DNA of 64,000 nucleotides from Verticillium longisporum. Taxonomy: Eukaryota; Ascomycota; Sordariomycetes; Glomerellales; Plectosphaerellaceae. The position numbers were made by a program, and so were the translations under genes. The notes under the pieces are model-generated. The model saw only the letters and a list, made by a program, of their open reading frames with translations, had not been told where the DNA came from and searched no databases. The stretch covers positions 7,254,001 to 7,318,000 of the forward strand of contig JAETXT010000001.1 of the NCBI GenBank assembly GCA_019188255.1. Reading direction: 5' to 3'. Below are positions 11,060 to 21,768 of this stretch, one piece after another (the first letter of the stretch is position 1; each line of letters opens with the position of its first letter).

Positions 11060-11644
11060 CTAGTGCAACCACCACTCAACTCGCACGCGTCCCGCATCAA
11101 GCGAGCCTGCCAACTCGTTAAACGTGGCCTTAGAGACGTCAATGTCCTCTTTAGCACACCCCATGCATTTGTCCCGCACGATAGCTGTCGTCGTCTTGCT
11201 CCCCATGCGGATTGTCACTACCCGATTGCAGAACGGATTGTCGTTTGATTCCGCCCCGATGAGAAGGTGCGACAGGGCAACAATGTTTTCCGTGTGGTCT
11301 CTGCCACTGTCATTCACCCCGCACGACCCTAAGCCGAGGTCATAGTACGTCATGTCGCCTTCAAAAGGAGTCTTGTGTGCTCCGCTGCCGTCGCTGCCGT
11401 CTTTTTCGGGCGATGCCGCTTCGAGCGCCGCGACACCAGACTGACTCGGAAAGGACTCGGCGCAATGACAAGAGCGTGAGGGGCTGGATACGATCGTTGG
11501 TTCGTAGACTGTGGTCGTCGTCGAAGAACACGCGACGTCGCTATGGGCTCGCTCCTCGATCTGCGTCGGCACGGCATTGCCTCCGACTGGGGACAGAGCG
11601 CTCAACATCATTCCCGATACAGCTAAACGAAGAACACGTAACAT
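11060..11644 (-). CDS. secreted double-psi beta-barrel (RlpA/expansin-like) protein
   Basis: The start at 11642-11644 gives a signal peptide (MLRVLRLAVSGMMLSALSP) and a 194-residue protein. After a Ser/Thr/Pro-rich linker the last 100 residues form a double-psi beta-barrel: GDMTYYDLGLGSCGVNDSG, IVALSHLLIG, NPFCNRVVTI, TTTAIVRDKCMGCAKEDIDV, SKATFNELAG, GRVRVEWWL. This matches the RlpA/barwin-like family of small secreted fungal proteins that are associated with walls or plant tissue. A longer upstream frame exists but lacks a signal peptide at its start. Confidence 0.85.
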   Translation of the reverse strand: MLRVLRLAVSGMMLSALSPVGGNAVPTQIEERAHSDVACSSTTTTVYEPTIVSSPSRSCHCAESFPSQSGVAALEAASPEKDGSDGSGAHKTPFEGDMTYYDLGLGSCGVNDSGRDHTENIVALSHLLIGAESNDNPFCNRVVTIRMGSKTTTAIVRDKCMGCAKEDIDVSKATFNELAGSLDAGRVRVEWWLH

Positions 11645-11912
11645 GGCGTAAGGATCCGTCTGTGGACGCGCAGAAACGAAAGAACTTGGAGGAGACGTCG
11701 AGCGGCAGCAGGAGCCCATTCTTATGCCGTGTTGACATGTTAAGGCCCTGTTCACGGCCCATACTGCCTGACTTGAGACCAACCTTCGGAGCCTTGTCAA
11801 ATCACTTAAAAAGGGCGCACTTCCAAGACCAGACCTGATCTGTAGCTAAGTGATACCCAACGACAGGAGGCACAGGCCGGTGGTCGTCACGCCTCACGCC
11901 GCACGACCGACG

Positions 11913-12503
11913 ATGAGTGCCCTTGCTGTACCAGCCCGGCATACCCGCTACATGGCCATGTCCATCAAGTCCAACCAGATTCCGACGCGATACAATGCTC
12001 TCGCTGCCATATGTGCCTGGATCACTCTTGCAGGGTTCATTGTACTTCCCAATACGTTCACGTCCATTGAAAAGTCAGAAAGCCTGAGCAAACACCAGGG
12101 AGGCAAGGTGCTTCAGAGCGCGGTCCGAAATGTGCAGCTCCTACCTCTTGCTGGCGTCCTCTGTGGGCTCGGTGTGCTGGGCTCATGCTGGCTTTGGTGG
12201 AAGTGGCAAAAGAACTATGTCTGGCTCATTGCGCATGTATTCATGTGAGTTAGCCACGGCGGGACTCGTCAACCGTAGTTGACGTGACTTTCTAGACCGG
12301 GCGTCTCCCATTCCCTCATCGCACTCTTCTCCGTTGTCATAAGTATAGCCACCAGCCAGGACGGCGAGCTCTCCGTCACAGCCAAAGTATCGATCAGTAT
12401 TGTCTCAGCCCTCAGTGGTGTTATGATTGCATTAGCAGCTCTTTACACGAAACTCCTTGACGATATAATCACGGCATATGATAAGCAGGTAGGGCGGCAG
12501 TAA
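11913..12503 (+). CDS. four-helix membrane protein, conserved fungal type
   Basis: Exon 1 (11913-12244) and exon 2 (12296-12503) join over a 51-nt intron to 179 residues. Four hydrophobic segments are visible: YNALAAICAWITLAGFIVL, LLPLAGVLCGLGVLGSCWLW, the segment spanning the intron (VWLIAHVFIPGVSHSLIAL, continuing FSVVISIA), and ISIVSALSGVMIALAALY. Helix 2 is followed by WKWQKNYVW. This is the layout of small fungal membrane proteins of unknown function. An upstream in-frame ATG at 11850 is possible but adds only a polar leader. Confidence 0.7.
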
Positions 12504-12790
12504 ATCAGGGAAAAGAAGGTATCGAGCTCGGTTGAGCCAGTAGAACTTGTTGCCACCAGTGCAGTGTGACCGCTTGGGTCTGCACCGCTTTTGAGAGGGA
12601 GACATGAATCAAGTACGGCACCGTGTACGGCACCGGGAGGATATGAAAGGAGCTGGATGTCTCGATGGAATAGTTTTGAAAAACATTAATGGTTCAAATA
12701 ATGCGACCATTTAAATTCTCTCGCCAGAATGCAAATGATGATCTCGACAATTTGGCTTCCTTTAACCCCTTGCGGTGACTGGTCCTTGCC

Positions 12791-13681
12791 TCAAGTATAG
12801 GCCGAGCCGCTTCCCCGCTGCCTACCCGCGTACACTTCGCCAGCTCTACTCAAGCGTCCGGACTGGATAAGCCTCCCGTCTTGGACCATAAAAAAGGCAT
12901 ATCGCTCGAGAGTGCGAAGAGAATCTAGCTTCGGCAGTTGAGCCCCAAGCCACTCTGGAGCGTCCATGCCATCTTGGTTCAGTGGCAACGCAGAGAACTC
13001 GGTCAGCCAGATAGGCTTGTTGTTGCAAATAGAAGCAGCCTGCCTGATGTGATCAAATAGATCGGCTGTGTCTTCTAAGGGAGAGTACCAATGGACCGCA
13101 CAAAAGTCGTACACACACCCCTTTCCCTTGCAGACGTCCACCCAGGCTTGAAGCCAGTCGAGGCCTTCGCCTTTGATATTGCTGTTCGAGACTGCTGGTG
13201 ACCCGATTCTGACCCGAGCAGCAAGAGGGTTCATGTGCTCAACATGCGCCTCCGCGGCTTCCGCGGGACTCCTGTTGCACTGGGAGATAATGTCACATTC
13301 GTTGAAGCTGAGAACGTGAGTAGACCCTTTCCCGATCATTGCTTCCACATTGGGCTTCCACCGGCGGGTATGTTCTTCTGTCGGGCTCCATAACATTGGG
13401 ACAAACTCAAGGCCTCGTTCCGCGAGGCCATTGTCTAGCGAGTCCCAGTTATAGGCCCAGCCACATGATGTACACATGTGGTCGCCCGTGAAAAAGTAGT
13501 CGACCAGCTCGGCGGCGTTGTAGGCAAGACCGCGCTTCCCTTGGCCATCGATGCTAAGATCAGATTGGCGGAGAGTCTTGCAAGGCTGGCCCCTGACTAC
13601 GCGATTGGATGCGTGGAGACTTGCAGTTGATAGTGAGCGTTGCACCAGGGCAAACAAAACAAGCATCCGACAGCGTAGCAT
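12791..13681 (-). CDS. secreted GH128-type beta-1,3-glucanase (Asl1-like glycosyl hydrolase)
   Basis: A single exon encodes 296 residues. After an N-terminal hydrophobic leader (MLRCRMLVLFALVQRSLS), the TIM-barrel motifs of GH128 are present: KRGLAYN, WAYNWDS, FVPMLW, HVLSFNECD with the acid/base glutamate at about 128, VHWYS, and IWLTEFS with the nucleophile at about 228, then the C-terminal RYAFFMV strand. The enzyme family cleaves beta-1,3-glucan of fungal walls. The promoter would be in the 315 bp to the right (13682-13996). Confidence 0.9.
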   Translation of the reverse strand: MLRCRMLVLFALVQRSLSTASLHASNRVVRGQPCKTLRQSDLSIDGQGKRGLAYNAAELVDYFFTGDHMCTSCGWAYNWDSLDNGLAERGLEFVPMLWSPTEEHTRRWKPNVEAMIGKGSTHVLSFNECDIISQCNRSPAEAAEAHVEHMNPLAARVRIGSPAVSNSNIKGEGLDWLQAWVDVCKGKGCVYDFCAVHWYSPLEDTADLFDHIRQAASICNNKPIWLTEFSALPLNQDGMDAPEWLGAQLPKLDSLRTLERYAFFMVQDGRLIQSGRLSRAGEVYAGRQRGSGSAYT

Positions 13682-13996
13682 CGTGTATGCCGGCTACGAG
13701 TGCAGAGCAGAAGGATCGGGAAATCGTATGTGCTACCGTAGGATAGGCGTGGAATGCAAGATGATTGAGGAATTTTAGGCTAAGAGATCTGATTGTAGCT
13801 ACTGCTGTATTTGTAGATACGGGGCTTGGATTGATCGCCAGCCTCCCAGCAGAAAGGCCAGGTTAAGGTCCTATGTACACCAGCAAGACCCCATTTCGGA
13901 CCTTGAACTCCTTTCGAAAGGCAGCTTCCTTGGCATCTGCCAAGGAAGCCCCAGCTGCAGCTCCTGAATGCTCTGCTCCTAGAATGACGAGGGTCA

Positions 13997-15028
13997 TCAT
14001 TTGGTCCGCTTTTTCTTCCTCCCTTTCCCTTCATCGCCCATGGTTGTCGAAACACTATCGCCCTTCTCCTCCGGACCCTGCGCTTTGCTTCCGGTGGTGC
14101 GCAGATTGCGGGATGACCCGTTGCACTCCTTTTCCGCCCCCTCTAGCCGCTCCGCCAGAGACCCATTCTCAGCTCGAAGCTCACGGAGTTGCTGCTCCAG
14201 AGCCCTGTTTTGGCCAATGAGCTCGGCAGGCGTGCTACCAGCTTCGCCCTCAAACAGGCCGCTGGCAATGTCCAGTGTCTCGGCATGCTCGGCTTCAAGG
14301 GCATCAAATTGCAACTTGAGTGCCTCGTGCTCAGCCTTGTCAACCGCTGCCTGTTCGCTCTTTACGCCGATCGCCTTCAGGTCGGATTCGAGCTCGCTGA
14401 TGCGCTGCTTCTTCATCACCAAGACCGCTTCGACCGCCTGGTTTACCGACCTGGACTCTGCCAGCTCTCGTTCCAGGGTCTCGACCTGGAAGTGGAGCGA
14501 TCGTGAACGAAGAATTTCGCGGTTTTGAAGCTCGACGGTGGTTCGAAGCTCGCGAGACGCCAGCTCGGTGGTCTGGTTGTATGCCATCTGCTCCTTCAGC
14601 TTGACCTTGAGATCTTCAAGATCTTTGACGACGCTCTGGAGATCTCGGGCCCTTTTCTGCGCTTCCTTCTGCAGCTCGCCGTAGCTGCTCGACCAGCGAG
14701 CGTTGAGGCTGTCATGCTGCTGCTGCAGGATGTAGGACCGCTCCAGGTTCCCCTTCTTGGCGATCTCGCGATAGTTTTCCAGTGTCCTGCGAGCCTTGTC
14801 GAACTGCTGGATCAACGACCAGAGATCGTAATCAAGCCGCCCCGCCAAGTCACAGGTGCAGGCCCCGCCATTGCTCGATTGACACTATGCCATCAGCCAG
14901 ACCGCCATGGGACGTAGGGAAGAGGTGCTTACTATATCTGTACAGTGAGTGTTCGTCACGGTTTGGCCTCGTGGCGCCATTGCAGCTGGGGTCTCTGCCG
15001 ATGGCTGGGTCTTCTGGTCTTGGGTCAT
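13997..15028 (-). CDS. long coiled-coil protein
   Basis: Exon 1 (15028-14933, 32 codons, MTQDQKTQPS...) and exon 2 (14884-13997) join over a 48-nt intron to 327 residues. A continuous heptad-rich region covers about residues 50-290, with segments such as ESRSVNQAVEAVLVMKKQRI and NRALEQQLRELRAENGSL. The C-terminus is lysine-rich (GRKKKRTK). No other domain is recognised. The 5' exon is inferred from the donor GTAAGC, a CTGAT branch point and a phase-0 join; without it the frame has no ATG. Confidence 0.65.
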
Positions 15029-15342
15029 CGTAAAGAAAATGGGCGAAAGGTGCTGATCTGTTGTCCCTGCTTCGGATGGTCTGGTACAGGTCATCGTCCG
15101 GCTTTTATATCGAAATGAACAGGTTACGAGTTCTTTCATGCTCTCGTAGGACTTGGGCCTAACTCTCGTCCCTACGCGTCATGGTGACGGAAGCGAATGT
15201 TCCCAGGATCCCAGAAAGGCAGTGACCTGTGCGAGTAGGGACAGAAACATGGCTCTGCCACAGTCATAAAGTCGCCGTTCATTGCATCACATTGTCTTCG
15301 TGTGCGGCTTCGCAGGATCCTCGCGTGCCTGGTCGTCGAATC

Positions 15343-17167
15343 ATGGATGCGGTCATCTGGTACTCCCTGGCGATTGGAGGGCCTCTAGCCACTTCCATCA
15401 TCGTCAACATAGCGTTGTTGGCCTTTCATATTGTGAAGTACATCGCTACGCAAGATCTTCCACATTATCTGTCTTTGAAACAGATATGCCATACCATACG
15501 CCCCTTAAAGAACATCACTTGGCTTCATCTCATCGTCGCAATCGCCTTCATTTCCACCAATATTCTGGTCATCAGCTATGGGGTCAAGGACGCCGCAGGC
15601 TTCATCCGCCGGTCGGGTGTCTTGTGCGTGATAAACATGGCACCGCTTTTCTTGGGAACCCAAATGAATTTGATCGCGAGTAGGTGTGGGCTGAGCCTGC
15701 AGACCTTCATTGCAGTGCACCGCTGGCTGGGGATCATGGCCATCCTCCAAGGCCTTTCGCATGCCGTCGTGGCTCTAACGACCCAAACACCCGACCATTT
15801 GGGAAAGTTGAGCGACAAGTCTGGCGTTGTGGTGGGTGCAGATGCACTGACAAGATGATGGGTATACTAAGCGTGCAAATAGGTCACGGCCATACTTGTC
15901 GTCATCCCCTTGACAAGCATCCTTCGGCGAAGAGCGTATGAAGTGTTCGCTGTTGTCCATTTTTCCCTGGCGCTATGCGCCGTTGTCTTCGTCTACCTCC
16001 ATAATCCGTCCTCCGGCGTTCTGGAGTCGCCCAAAAGGTATCTGATCGCAGCTGCGGGTTGTCTGGGCCTCGCATGGATCATACGGCTCGGACTAGTGCT
16101 TTACCGCAACACCCGCCTCGGCTCGTTATCTAGCAGAGCTGCCGTACGTACTATCACGTTCGAATTGGAACAATCAAGCATACCGCTCGAAGATGCCGTC
16201 CATGTCCACGTCCGGCTGTCGAGACCGTGGAACGTGAGGGCTGGGCAATATGTTTACCTTACCCTTCCGGGGGCCAGTCGCACGGCCTGCTTCCAATCAC
16301 ATCCGTTCTATATTGCGTGGTGGTATCGGGTCGAGGACGACAACTACATTGTGCTGATCGCGCAGAAGCAAAGGGGCTTCACGGAACATGTCTTTCGTAT
16401 CAAGGATAGTAGACACAATAACAGCTACGGCGGGCGGGCCCTGATCGACGGGCCGTACGGGAAAGAAATGGGCCTTGAGTTCTATGACAATGTTCTTCTC
16501 TTCGCGACGGGCATAGGAATCGCCGGTCAACTTTCACACGTCGCGCAACTCCTCCGGGGCTATTACGACTGCGGCGTCCAAACGAAGAGGGTGACGCTCC
16601 TCTGGCAAGTGGATGCCGAAAGTGGGTGCGGCGAAATATCCCGCGAACCGAGCACCGCTAACAAGTCGTCGCAGTCCAGCTTGGTTGGGTGGCCGACAGG
16701 ATGCAGCAGTTGCTTGATCTCGACGAGAAAAGTCAAGTACGTCCCGCGCTCGCGCCGCAATCGCTTATGACGGCCCATGTCGCTCCGAACTAACTGCCGC
16801 GTAGGTGCTACACATCTATCTATTTGTGGTGGGCGGCTTCTTGTCACGAGAAGCCGGAACGACGGACTTTGTCAACCGAGGAAAGCGGATCGTCGTGACA
16901 TACAGGGCCATGGATGCAGGGTACCTGACCGGGGCTGAGCTTGAGCGGCATGGGGGTCGTTCTGTCATATCTTGTGGGTGATGTCGTCATTGCATCCCGT
17001 CATATCATCTGATTGCTAATGCTGGTTGGCCGACAGTGTGCGCAGACCCCCAGACTGTCGACCGAGTCCGCATTCTCGTGCAACACAGGCCCGACTCGAA
17101 AGTCCACGTGAAGTGTTTGGACTTTAGTCCAGATGCCGCACATCCCACGGGATCGCTTCCGGCATAG
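15343..17167 (+). CDS. FRE-type ferric reductase-like transmembrane oxidoreductase
   Basis: Five exons (15343-15831, 15883-16621, 16675-16736, 16805-16973, 17037-17167) join in phase to 529 residues. Introns have CTAAC or CTAAT branch points. The N-terminal half has six to seven helices. Haem-ligand histidines are seen in VHRWLGIMAILQGLSHA and in VVHFSLALCAVVFVYLH. The FAD-binding HPFYIAWW motif and the NAD(P)H motifs IDGPYGKEMG and LLFATGIGIAGQ follow, and the C-terminus ends with ISLCADPQTVDRVRILVQH. The family moves electrons from cytosolic NADPH across the membrane, usually to ferric or cupric iron. The start chosen gives a compact N-terminus before the first helix; an ATG at 15250 is also possible. 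Confidence 0.88.
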
Positions 17168-17708
17168 GAGGGCGCAGGAATGCAGCCGATGATGGATCCT
17201 TCAGCGCACGCCCCACCGGTTCCCAGTGCGGTTTGTTTCAACGCGCGCAGTCCGGCGAGCTGCGAGTCTTGGCAGGGGGTGGAGTGGCGCTTCCTGTGCT
17301 CCCATGATTGGGTTCCGTATCCTCGGGACGACCTAAGAGATGGCTGGTTAAGCGGAGAGTTCCGCCATAGCCGGGCATCTGCCAGAAAAAAACGATAAGA
17401 TCGGCCAGGCCGGCCGCAGACCAGCAGGGAAGGGCAATCACGGGATGCCTCCTCAACCACTTTGGGTTCAGGTCTCTTCATACATGCCCCAAATAGTTAG
17501 TACGACTACATAGAACAGGACGCCTGTACTCGCTAGTTCGATCCTTCAGGGCGGAATCTATTTTTAATTTGCCCGATTCATTGACCTTGATGAGCAGAAA
17601 TGGAAGTGGTTCAACCAACCAACAGCATTTTGCGATTTCGATTTACTTTGGTGGTCTCTTTCACGAGGAGCTTGGCCCATGAACGTGACTCGCAACATAG
17701 GCACCCGC
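17168..17708. other. intergenic, no gene seen
   Basis: The region lies between the convergent reductase and MADS-like genes. Only short unsupported open frames are present on either strand, so it likely holds both terminators. Confidence 0.4.
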
Positions 17709-18245
17709 TTAGCTCCCACCCCCAGCCCGCAGGCTGGCAATTCTCAGATCCGGCATGATCGGAAATGCACTGGCTACGGGATGGTCCGGGTTCCCCCTCG
17801 CCGTTGGGCAAGCACGGGCCAGAGACCTCGTCAACCTTTTCCGGCCCCCGGCTTTTGATCCAATGGCCGACTGCCCCGCTTTGCTCATCTTGTTCGCCCG
17901 AGAAGGCCTTCCTCTCTTCTGTTTGAAATAGAATCCTGTGACTTTATGACCAACAGCTCTCACGAGATCCCCTGGCAGATGAAGAGTTGGTGGTGCCTGT
18001 GCTTTCTACTTGTGATCAGAGGAGGTAGCAAGACAGAAGGCCAGGAACTGTACCTTGGCTTCGATATCTTGACGCCAGCTCAGGTCGGTCGATTCGTAAG
18101 AGACAAAGCCTCCGTCGTTGGGGAAAGAGACATAAAGAGCGACTTCGATGTCCCCCAGTTTGCTGTAGTCTTCACACTTCGTCAGTAAGGAGCCAATGTT
18201 CCTTCTGACCGCCTTCTTCTGTCGTCCGACTTCGTTTAGGTCCAT
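17709..18245 (-). CDS. small MADS-like DNA-binding protein with AT-hook
   Basis: Exon 1 (18245-18054) and exon 2 (17996-17709) join in phase over a 57-nt intron (GTACAG...GCACAG) to 159 residues. Exon 1 resembles the SRF-type MADS core: basic KKAVRRNIGSLLTK, then CEDYSKLGDIEVALYVSF for helix and strand, and GGFVSYESTDLSW for the following strand. Exon 2 contains KQKRGRPSRANK, an AT-hook core (RGRP) in a basic setting, and a further basic segment GGRKRLTRSL. The combination suggests a nuclear DNA-binding protein. The MADS match is by eye and weak at the basic end. A relative is at 21425-21768. Confidence 0.55.
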
Positions 18246-18549
18246 TTGGCGGCTTGTTTGCCAGAGCAGACACGGACCATTTCGTGGGATCTACGGCCAT
18301 ACTTATGTATTCACCCCAGAACATGGCCTGCCATTGTTAGGCCCGATTTACGGCCCCAGAATAGAACATGATCGACATTGGCAGCGATGGATGTATCTGA
18401 TGTGGGCTAGGACTGGGGGCTGGGTTCGGACCTTGGGGCGGCTGCGGGGGTGCTACCGCGCTGTCAGAATAGGCCACATGCTGATCAAAACATGGGTGTG
18501 TCATAGGTATGTACGATTATGCAGCTATTTCTCCAGCCCTACGAGGTAG

Positions 18550-19173
18550 CTAATTCCGTACTCGAGCTTCCTTTACAACGGCCTCGACTTCGGTAGACCA
18601 AGCCTTCAGCTTCTCGATGTTTGCATCAATCTCCTGACACATCCTCTCCTTGTCTTCCTCCATCCTGAAGATGTGAGCTAGAAAGCTTGTTGTGTGGTAG
18701 GGATGCTCGGCATACCTGTTTACCCAAAGATCGAAGTTCTCTTCGATCTTGGCCAGTCTCTGCTTGACATGCTCCTCAAACTGAGTAGCCCTGCGCACAA
18801 TATCAAGCACCTCGCGGCCGATGCTTATAGTCTCGCTACCTGCATCAGTCCTGATGTCCTCGCTCGTCCCTTTGGCTTGCGCATGATCAAAGTTGCTGTC
18901 GTCATGATGGGCTGGGCTGTCTTCTGGCTGGTAACACTGGTCGTTCCCGTTCCACTCCCATGCATTGTACTGTGCTGGATTCTCGTCGGGAGAACTGAGT
19001 CTGGGGTCGAGGAGTGGCTGCAATAGCAGCTCGTCGGGCATTTGCTGGGTATCGGATGCGTTCGTGAATGGAAAGTCAGAAATGTCGGTGAAGTCAAAAT
19101 TGCTCCATGTTCCAGGTGCTTGGTCCATCCGGAGCCGGGGCAGTTCGCTGGGCTGGGGGTATTCGTGCGACAT
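18550..19173 (-). CDS. hypothetical acidic protein with C-terminal coiled coil
   Basis: A single frame of 207 residues begins at an ATG. The N-terminal half is low-complexity and rich in Asp, Ser, Pro and aromatic residues (for example FDFTDISDFPF), as in activation-type regions. The C-terminal half (about 120-205) is helical and charged: EFEEHVKQRL-like, MEEDKERMCQEIDANIEKLK and STEVEAVVKEARV. No domain is recognised. Regions either side (18246-18549 and 19174-19553) contain no supported gene. Confidence 0.55.
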   Translation of the reverse strand: MSHEYPQPSELPRLRMDQAPGTWSNFDFTDISDFPFTNASDTQQMPDELLLQPLLDPRLSSPDENPAQYNAWEWNGNDQCYQPEDSPAHHDDSNFDHAQAKGTSEDIRTDAGSETISIGREVLDIVRRATQFEEHVKQRLAKIEENFDLWVNRYAEHPYHTTSFLAHIFRMEEDKERMCQEIDANIEKLKAWSTEVEAVVKEARVRN

Positions 19174-19553
19174 GGTGAGTCTCTGTGATGCACATTCCTT
19201 TCCATCGTCGGCTGATAAGTCTTCGGGTTATATGTACGGCCTCGGACGTCTTCCATGCGCGCAGTGGAGATCCCTGGTCGATGTCGATTTGGGGGCCAGG
19301 GGAAGCTCACCTGGGGCCGGCATGCGGGCCCCAGTTCGATAACGTCAAAATATTTAGCGTGTTTGAGACTGAATCAGGGCGTACAGCTCCCCCGGCTTGT
19401 GGTTATTATGGGATGGGCAGACGTCGAGGTCCATGAATTGGGAATAAGATCTTCAATGCATTTGGGAACAGAATTAAGGCTCAGGCGTCTGGCCGTCATT
19501 CCGCTGGTTTACTAACAAACAACCCTGCCTACACAGGTCCGACCAACGCCGTG

Positions 19554-20112
19554 ATGGCCCTTGATCAGTCTTTGGATGAGGTACGCAATGACTACAGTAT
19601 CAAGGAAAGACAACGTAGTCCTGACAATTATCGAGCCTTTCGAATGTAAGACTGCTCTTGGTGCATTTCAACCAGGCGCGCTTGGTGGTAACGCTCGCCT
19701 TCTTGAAGCCTCGGAGAGGCTGTACAGACTTTGCCACGCGACCCGGGAGAATCCTGTGGAGGTAGCCAAGTCTGACTGTTGGGAGAGCAAGTACGAGGTC
19801 GCATTTCAACAGGAGCATCGAAGCCTAGAAGACATCCTCAGAGCCAACAGCGCCCTTACAGACCAGCTTGCTGAGGCTCGCGCGAATGAAGCCTACTACA
19901 AGCGGTTGTGGACCATGAATGCTCGTCCGACACATCGGCTTGAGGAGAAAGTCGAGAGGCGCCCCGCGTCGGCTACGAATAATTTTATGGTTCGGAGCAG
20001 TGACACGTCGGCCCATCGGGCTGGATCAAAGTTTCTAAAGACAACAGGATGGGGTAGTCCCGTCAAATTGAGGGTCCTTGCAGAGGCAGCGCTACTCAGT
20101 GGGGGAGGATAA
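19554..20112 (+). CDS. small coiled-coil protein, 5' end tentative
   Basis: The frame is well supported from about 19720 to the stop at 20112: a helical segment RLCHATRENPVEVAKSDCW, then a coiled-coil-like stretch (EHRSLEDILRANSALTDQLA) and a C-terminus with SPVKLRVLAEAALL. An ATG at 19554 followed by a GTAAGA donor at 19646 and an AG at 19717-19718 gives one in-phase model; an ATG at 19575 without intron is an alternative. The plan (short helical N-part, ANSAL coiled coil, basic C-terminus with R-V-x-A-A-L) resembles the gene at 2386-2974. Confidence 0.45.
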
Positions 20113-21424
20113 TGTTCTGTTGATGGAAGACTGATGCTCTGACTGGACGAGCACCTCAAGAGCACTTTCAATCCCAGTTCAACTCCATAGTTAGATCGCT
20201 GTCGCCTGGAGGTGATTACCAGCATCAATACCGACCAGTGTCTCTAATCCCATGTTGCCCATGTCATCGAGGTATTCTTTCAGCCCATCCCGCGTACCTA
20301 GCCGCACAATCAATGGCACGCCACCACAAGTCCGCTGTGAACAAAAATCCCTACTCTTGTCCTTTAGAAAACAATACATAGGGAGAAGCCTCCTATTCCG
20401 AGAAAAGATCTCATTTTTCTACAGCATGGAGACATGGCTGTTTTCAAAGTAAGCAAGATGGAAACTACTCTCTTCATGAAAGCAAACCATGCACCAACCT
20501 GTCTCCGGAGACGTATTGCTCATCGATTGATTACAAAACGTCTTGACAGCGATGCAGCGGACCACCATGCCACTGCTAGATCAAGCGAGGAAACTCAACA
20601 GCCCAGTATACAGTCCTTGTTTCGGCACGTTGACACGGACACCAACGCGGGGGTCGACGTCGTGTCTACAATGCTGGCTGCGGTATCCTTGGAAAGTGGT
20701 CTCGGAGCTCGCAGAGAGTCAATGGTCGAGAAACGTGAAAGACGTCAGATCAGCTGCCGTTGATCTCATACGATGGCGGTAGTAATAATGATGCACTGGA
20801 CATCGATTCATGCTGTAGCACGTCGTTGACTTGTACTCTCGGTGCATCTTCACTATCCACACCCAGCGATGGGCTGGGTCGCGACGCGGTGCGACACGAC
20901 GGACGGTTCGGGTACGGATAACATGAGAACACATCAGATCCCGGACCTAGAATGGATAGAAAGCCAGGCACTATGTCTATTGCCCCACAGATCTGGACCT
21001 CTTGAGCTATAGCAAACTACCGATAGTAAAAGCACCAAAAATGGACCCTAATGCAAACTCCATTCGTGGCCTGTCACGGGTCAAGCTCAGGGGGCACACG
21101 TGCCAGGGCACGTGTGCCGTGACAACGACATCTGACGCTCATGAAACGCGAGGAGGGCCGGAATCTTGTCCTTCTTCTCTCCTCGCGCTACGTCCTGTAT
21201 CTAGAGGTGATCCTAGCAGCGTTATTGATTGATTTGGATACGAGACCCTCACATGGCCATGTCCTCTTTTGGGCCCTGTGCGACAGGCGCCTTGGTCCCA
21301 GATCTGGTCCTTGGGAATCCCCCCTCTCATCCTCTCCCAAGCCGGGGCGTATTCAAAACGGGTGGCATCCTGACCTCAACGCATCCTACCGCGCGCCTTG
21401 CTCGATCAATCAACGAACATTGCA
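20113..21424. other. intergenic, no confident gene
   Basis: 1.3 kb has only weak open frames (for example 20434-20763 plus and 20719-20971 minus) that overlap each other on opposite strands and match nothing I know. It contains the inverted repeat at 21093-21118 and the upstream region of the MADS-like gene. Confidence 0.4.
21093..21118. repeat. perfect inverted repeat with two CACGTG cores
   Basis: GGCACACGTGCC and GGCACGTGTGCC are exact reverse complements separated by 2 nt. Each arm carries a CACGTG core, the classical E-box for bHLH factors. It lies about 310 bp upstream of the MADS-like gene at 21425. A regulatory role is an inference. Confidence 0.5.
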
Positions 21425-21768
21425 ATGTCTGAACAACCCCGGAGAACCGAAAGAAAGCGGGATCGGAAGAAGGAGAACTTTGCGAAGAGCATGCGAAGCC
21501 TCATGAAAAGACTTTTGGTGATCAACGAGAAGTACGACGCCGACATTTACTTTTGTGCGAAGTATTCGAGGTGGTTCGAGTTCAGTACGGATGTCAGTCT
21601 TCCACCGACCTCGGAACAAATCGTACGTATTCCCTCGGGTTGGTGACTTTCATGTGTTCATTATGCATACAGGGAAATGCATACCCGTTGGCGTTCAGAA
21701 GAAGCGCAAAGTATCTCAGAGAGCAGCGGAATATGCCCAAGGGAGAGCCGCAAAGAGACACGTGGTAG
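21425..21768 (+). CDS. mini MADS-like protein
   Basis: Exon 1 (21425-21622) and exon 2 (21673-21768) join over a 50-nt intron to 97 residues. The protein starts MSEQPRRTERKRDRKKENFA, a basic segment, followed by SLMKRLLVINEKYDADIYFC and AKYSRWFEFSTD. This order (basic, helix, Y-DADIY strand, aromatic strand with F-STD) resembles the SRF-type MADS domain, in particular short fungal MADS-like proteins. PPTSEQI follows, as often seen after the domain in that group. Exon 2 adds a short basic tail. It was found by eye, so the family call is moderate. Confidence 0.55.

Noticed and set aside
7553..17167. A secondary-metabolite or catabolic gene cluster
   Set aside because: The secreted hydrolases and the reductase are unrelated families with no backbone synthase, transporter or pathway regulator between them.
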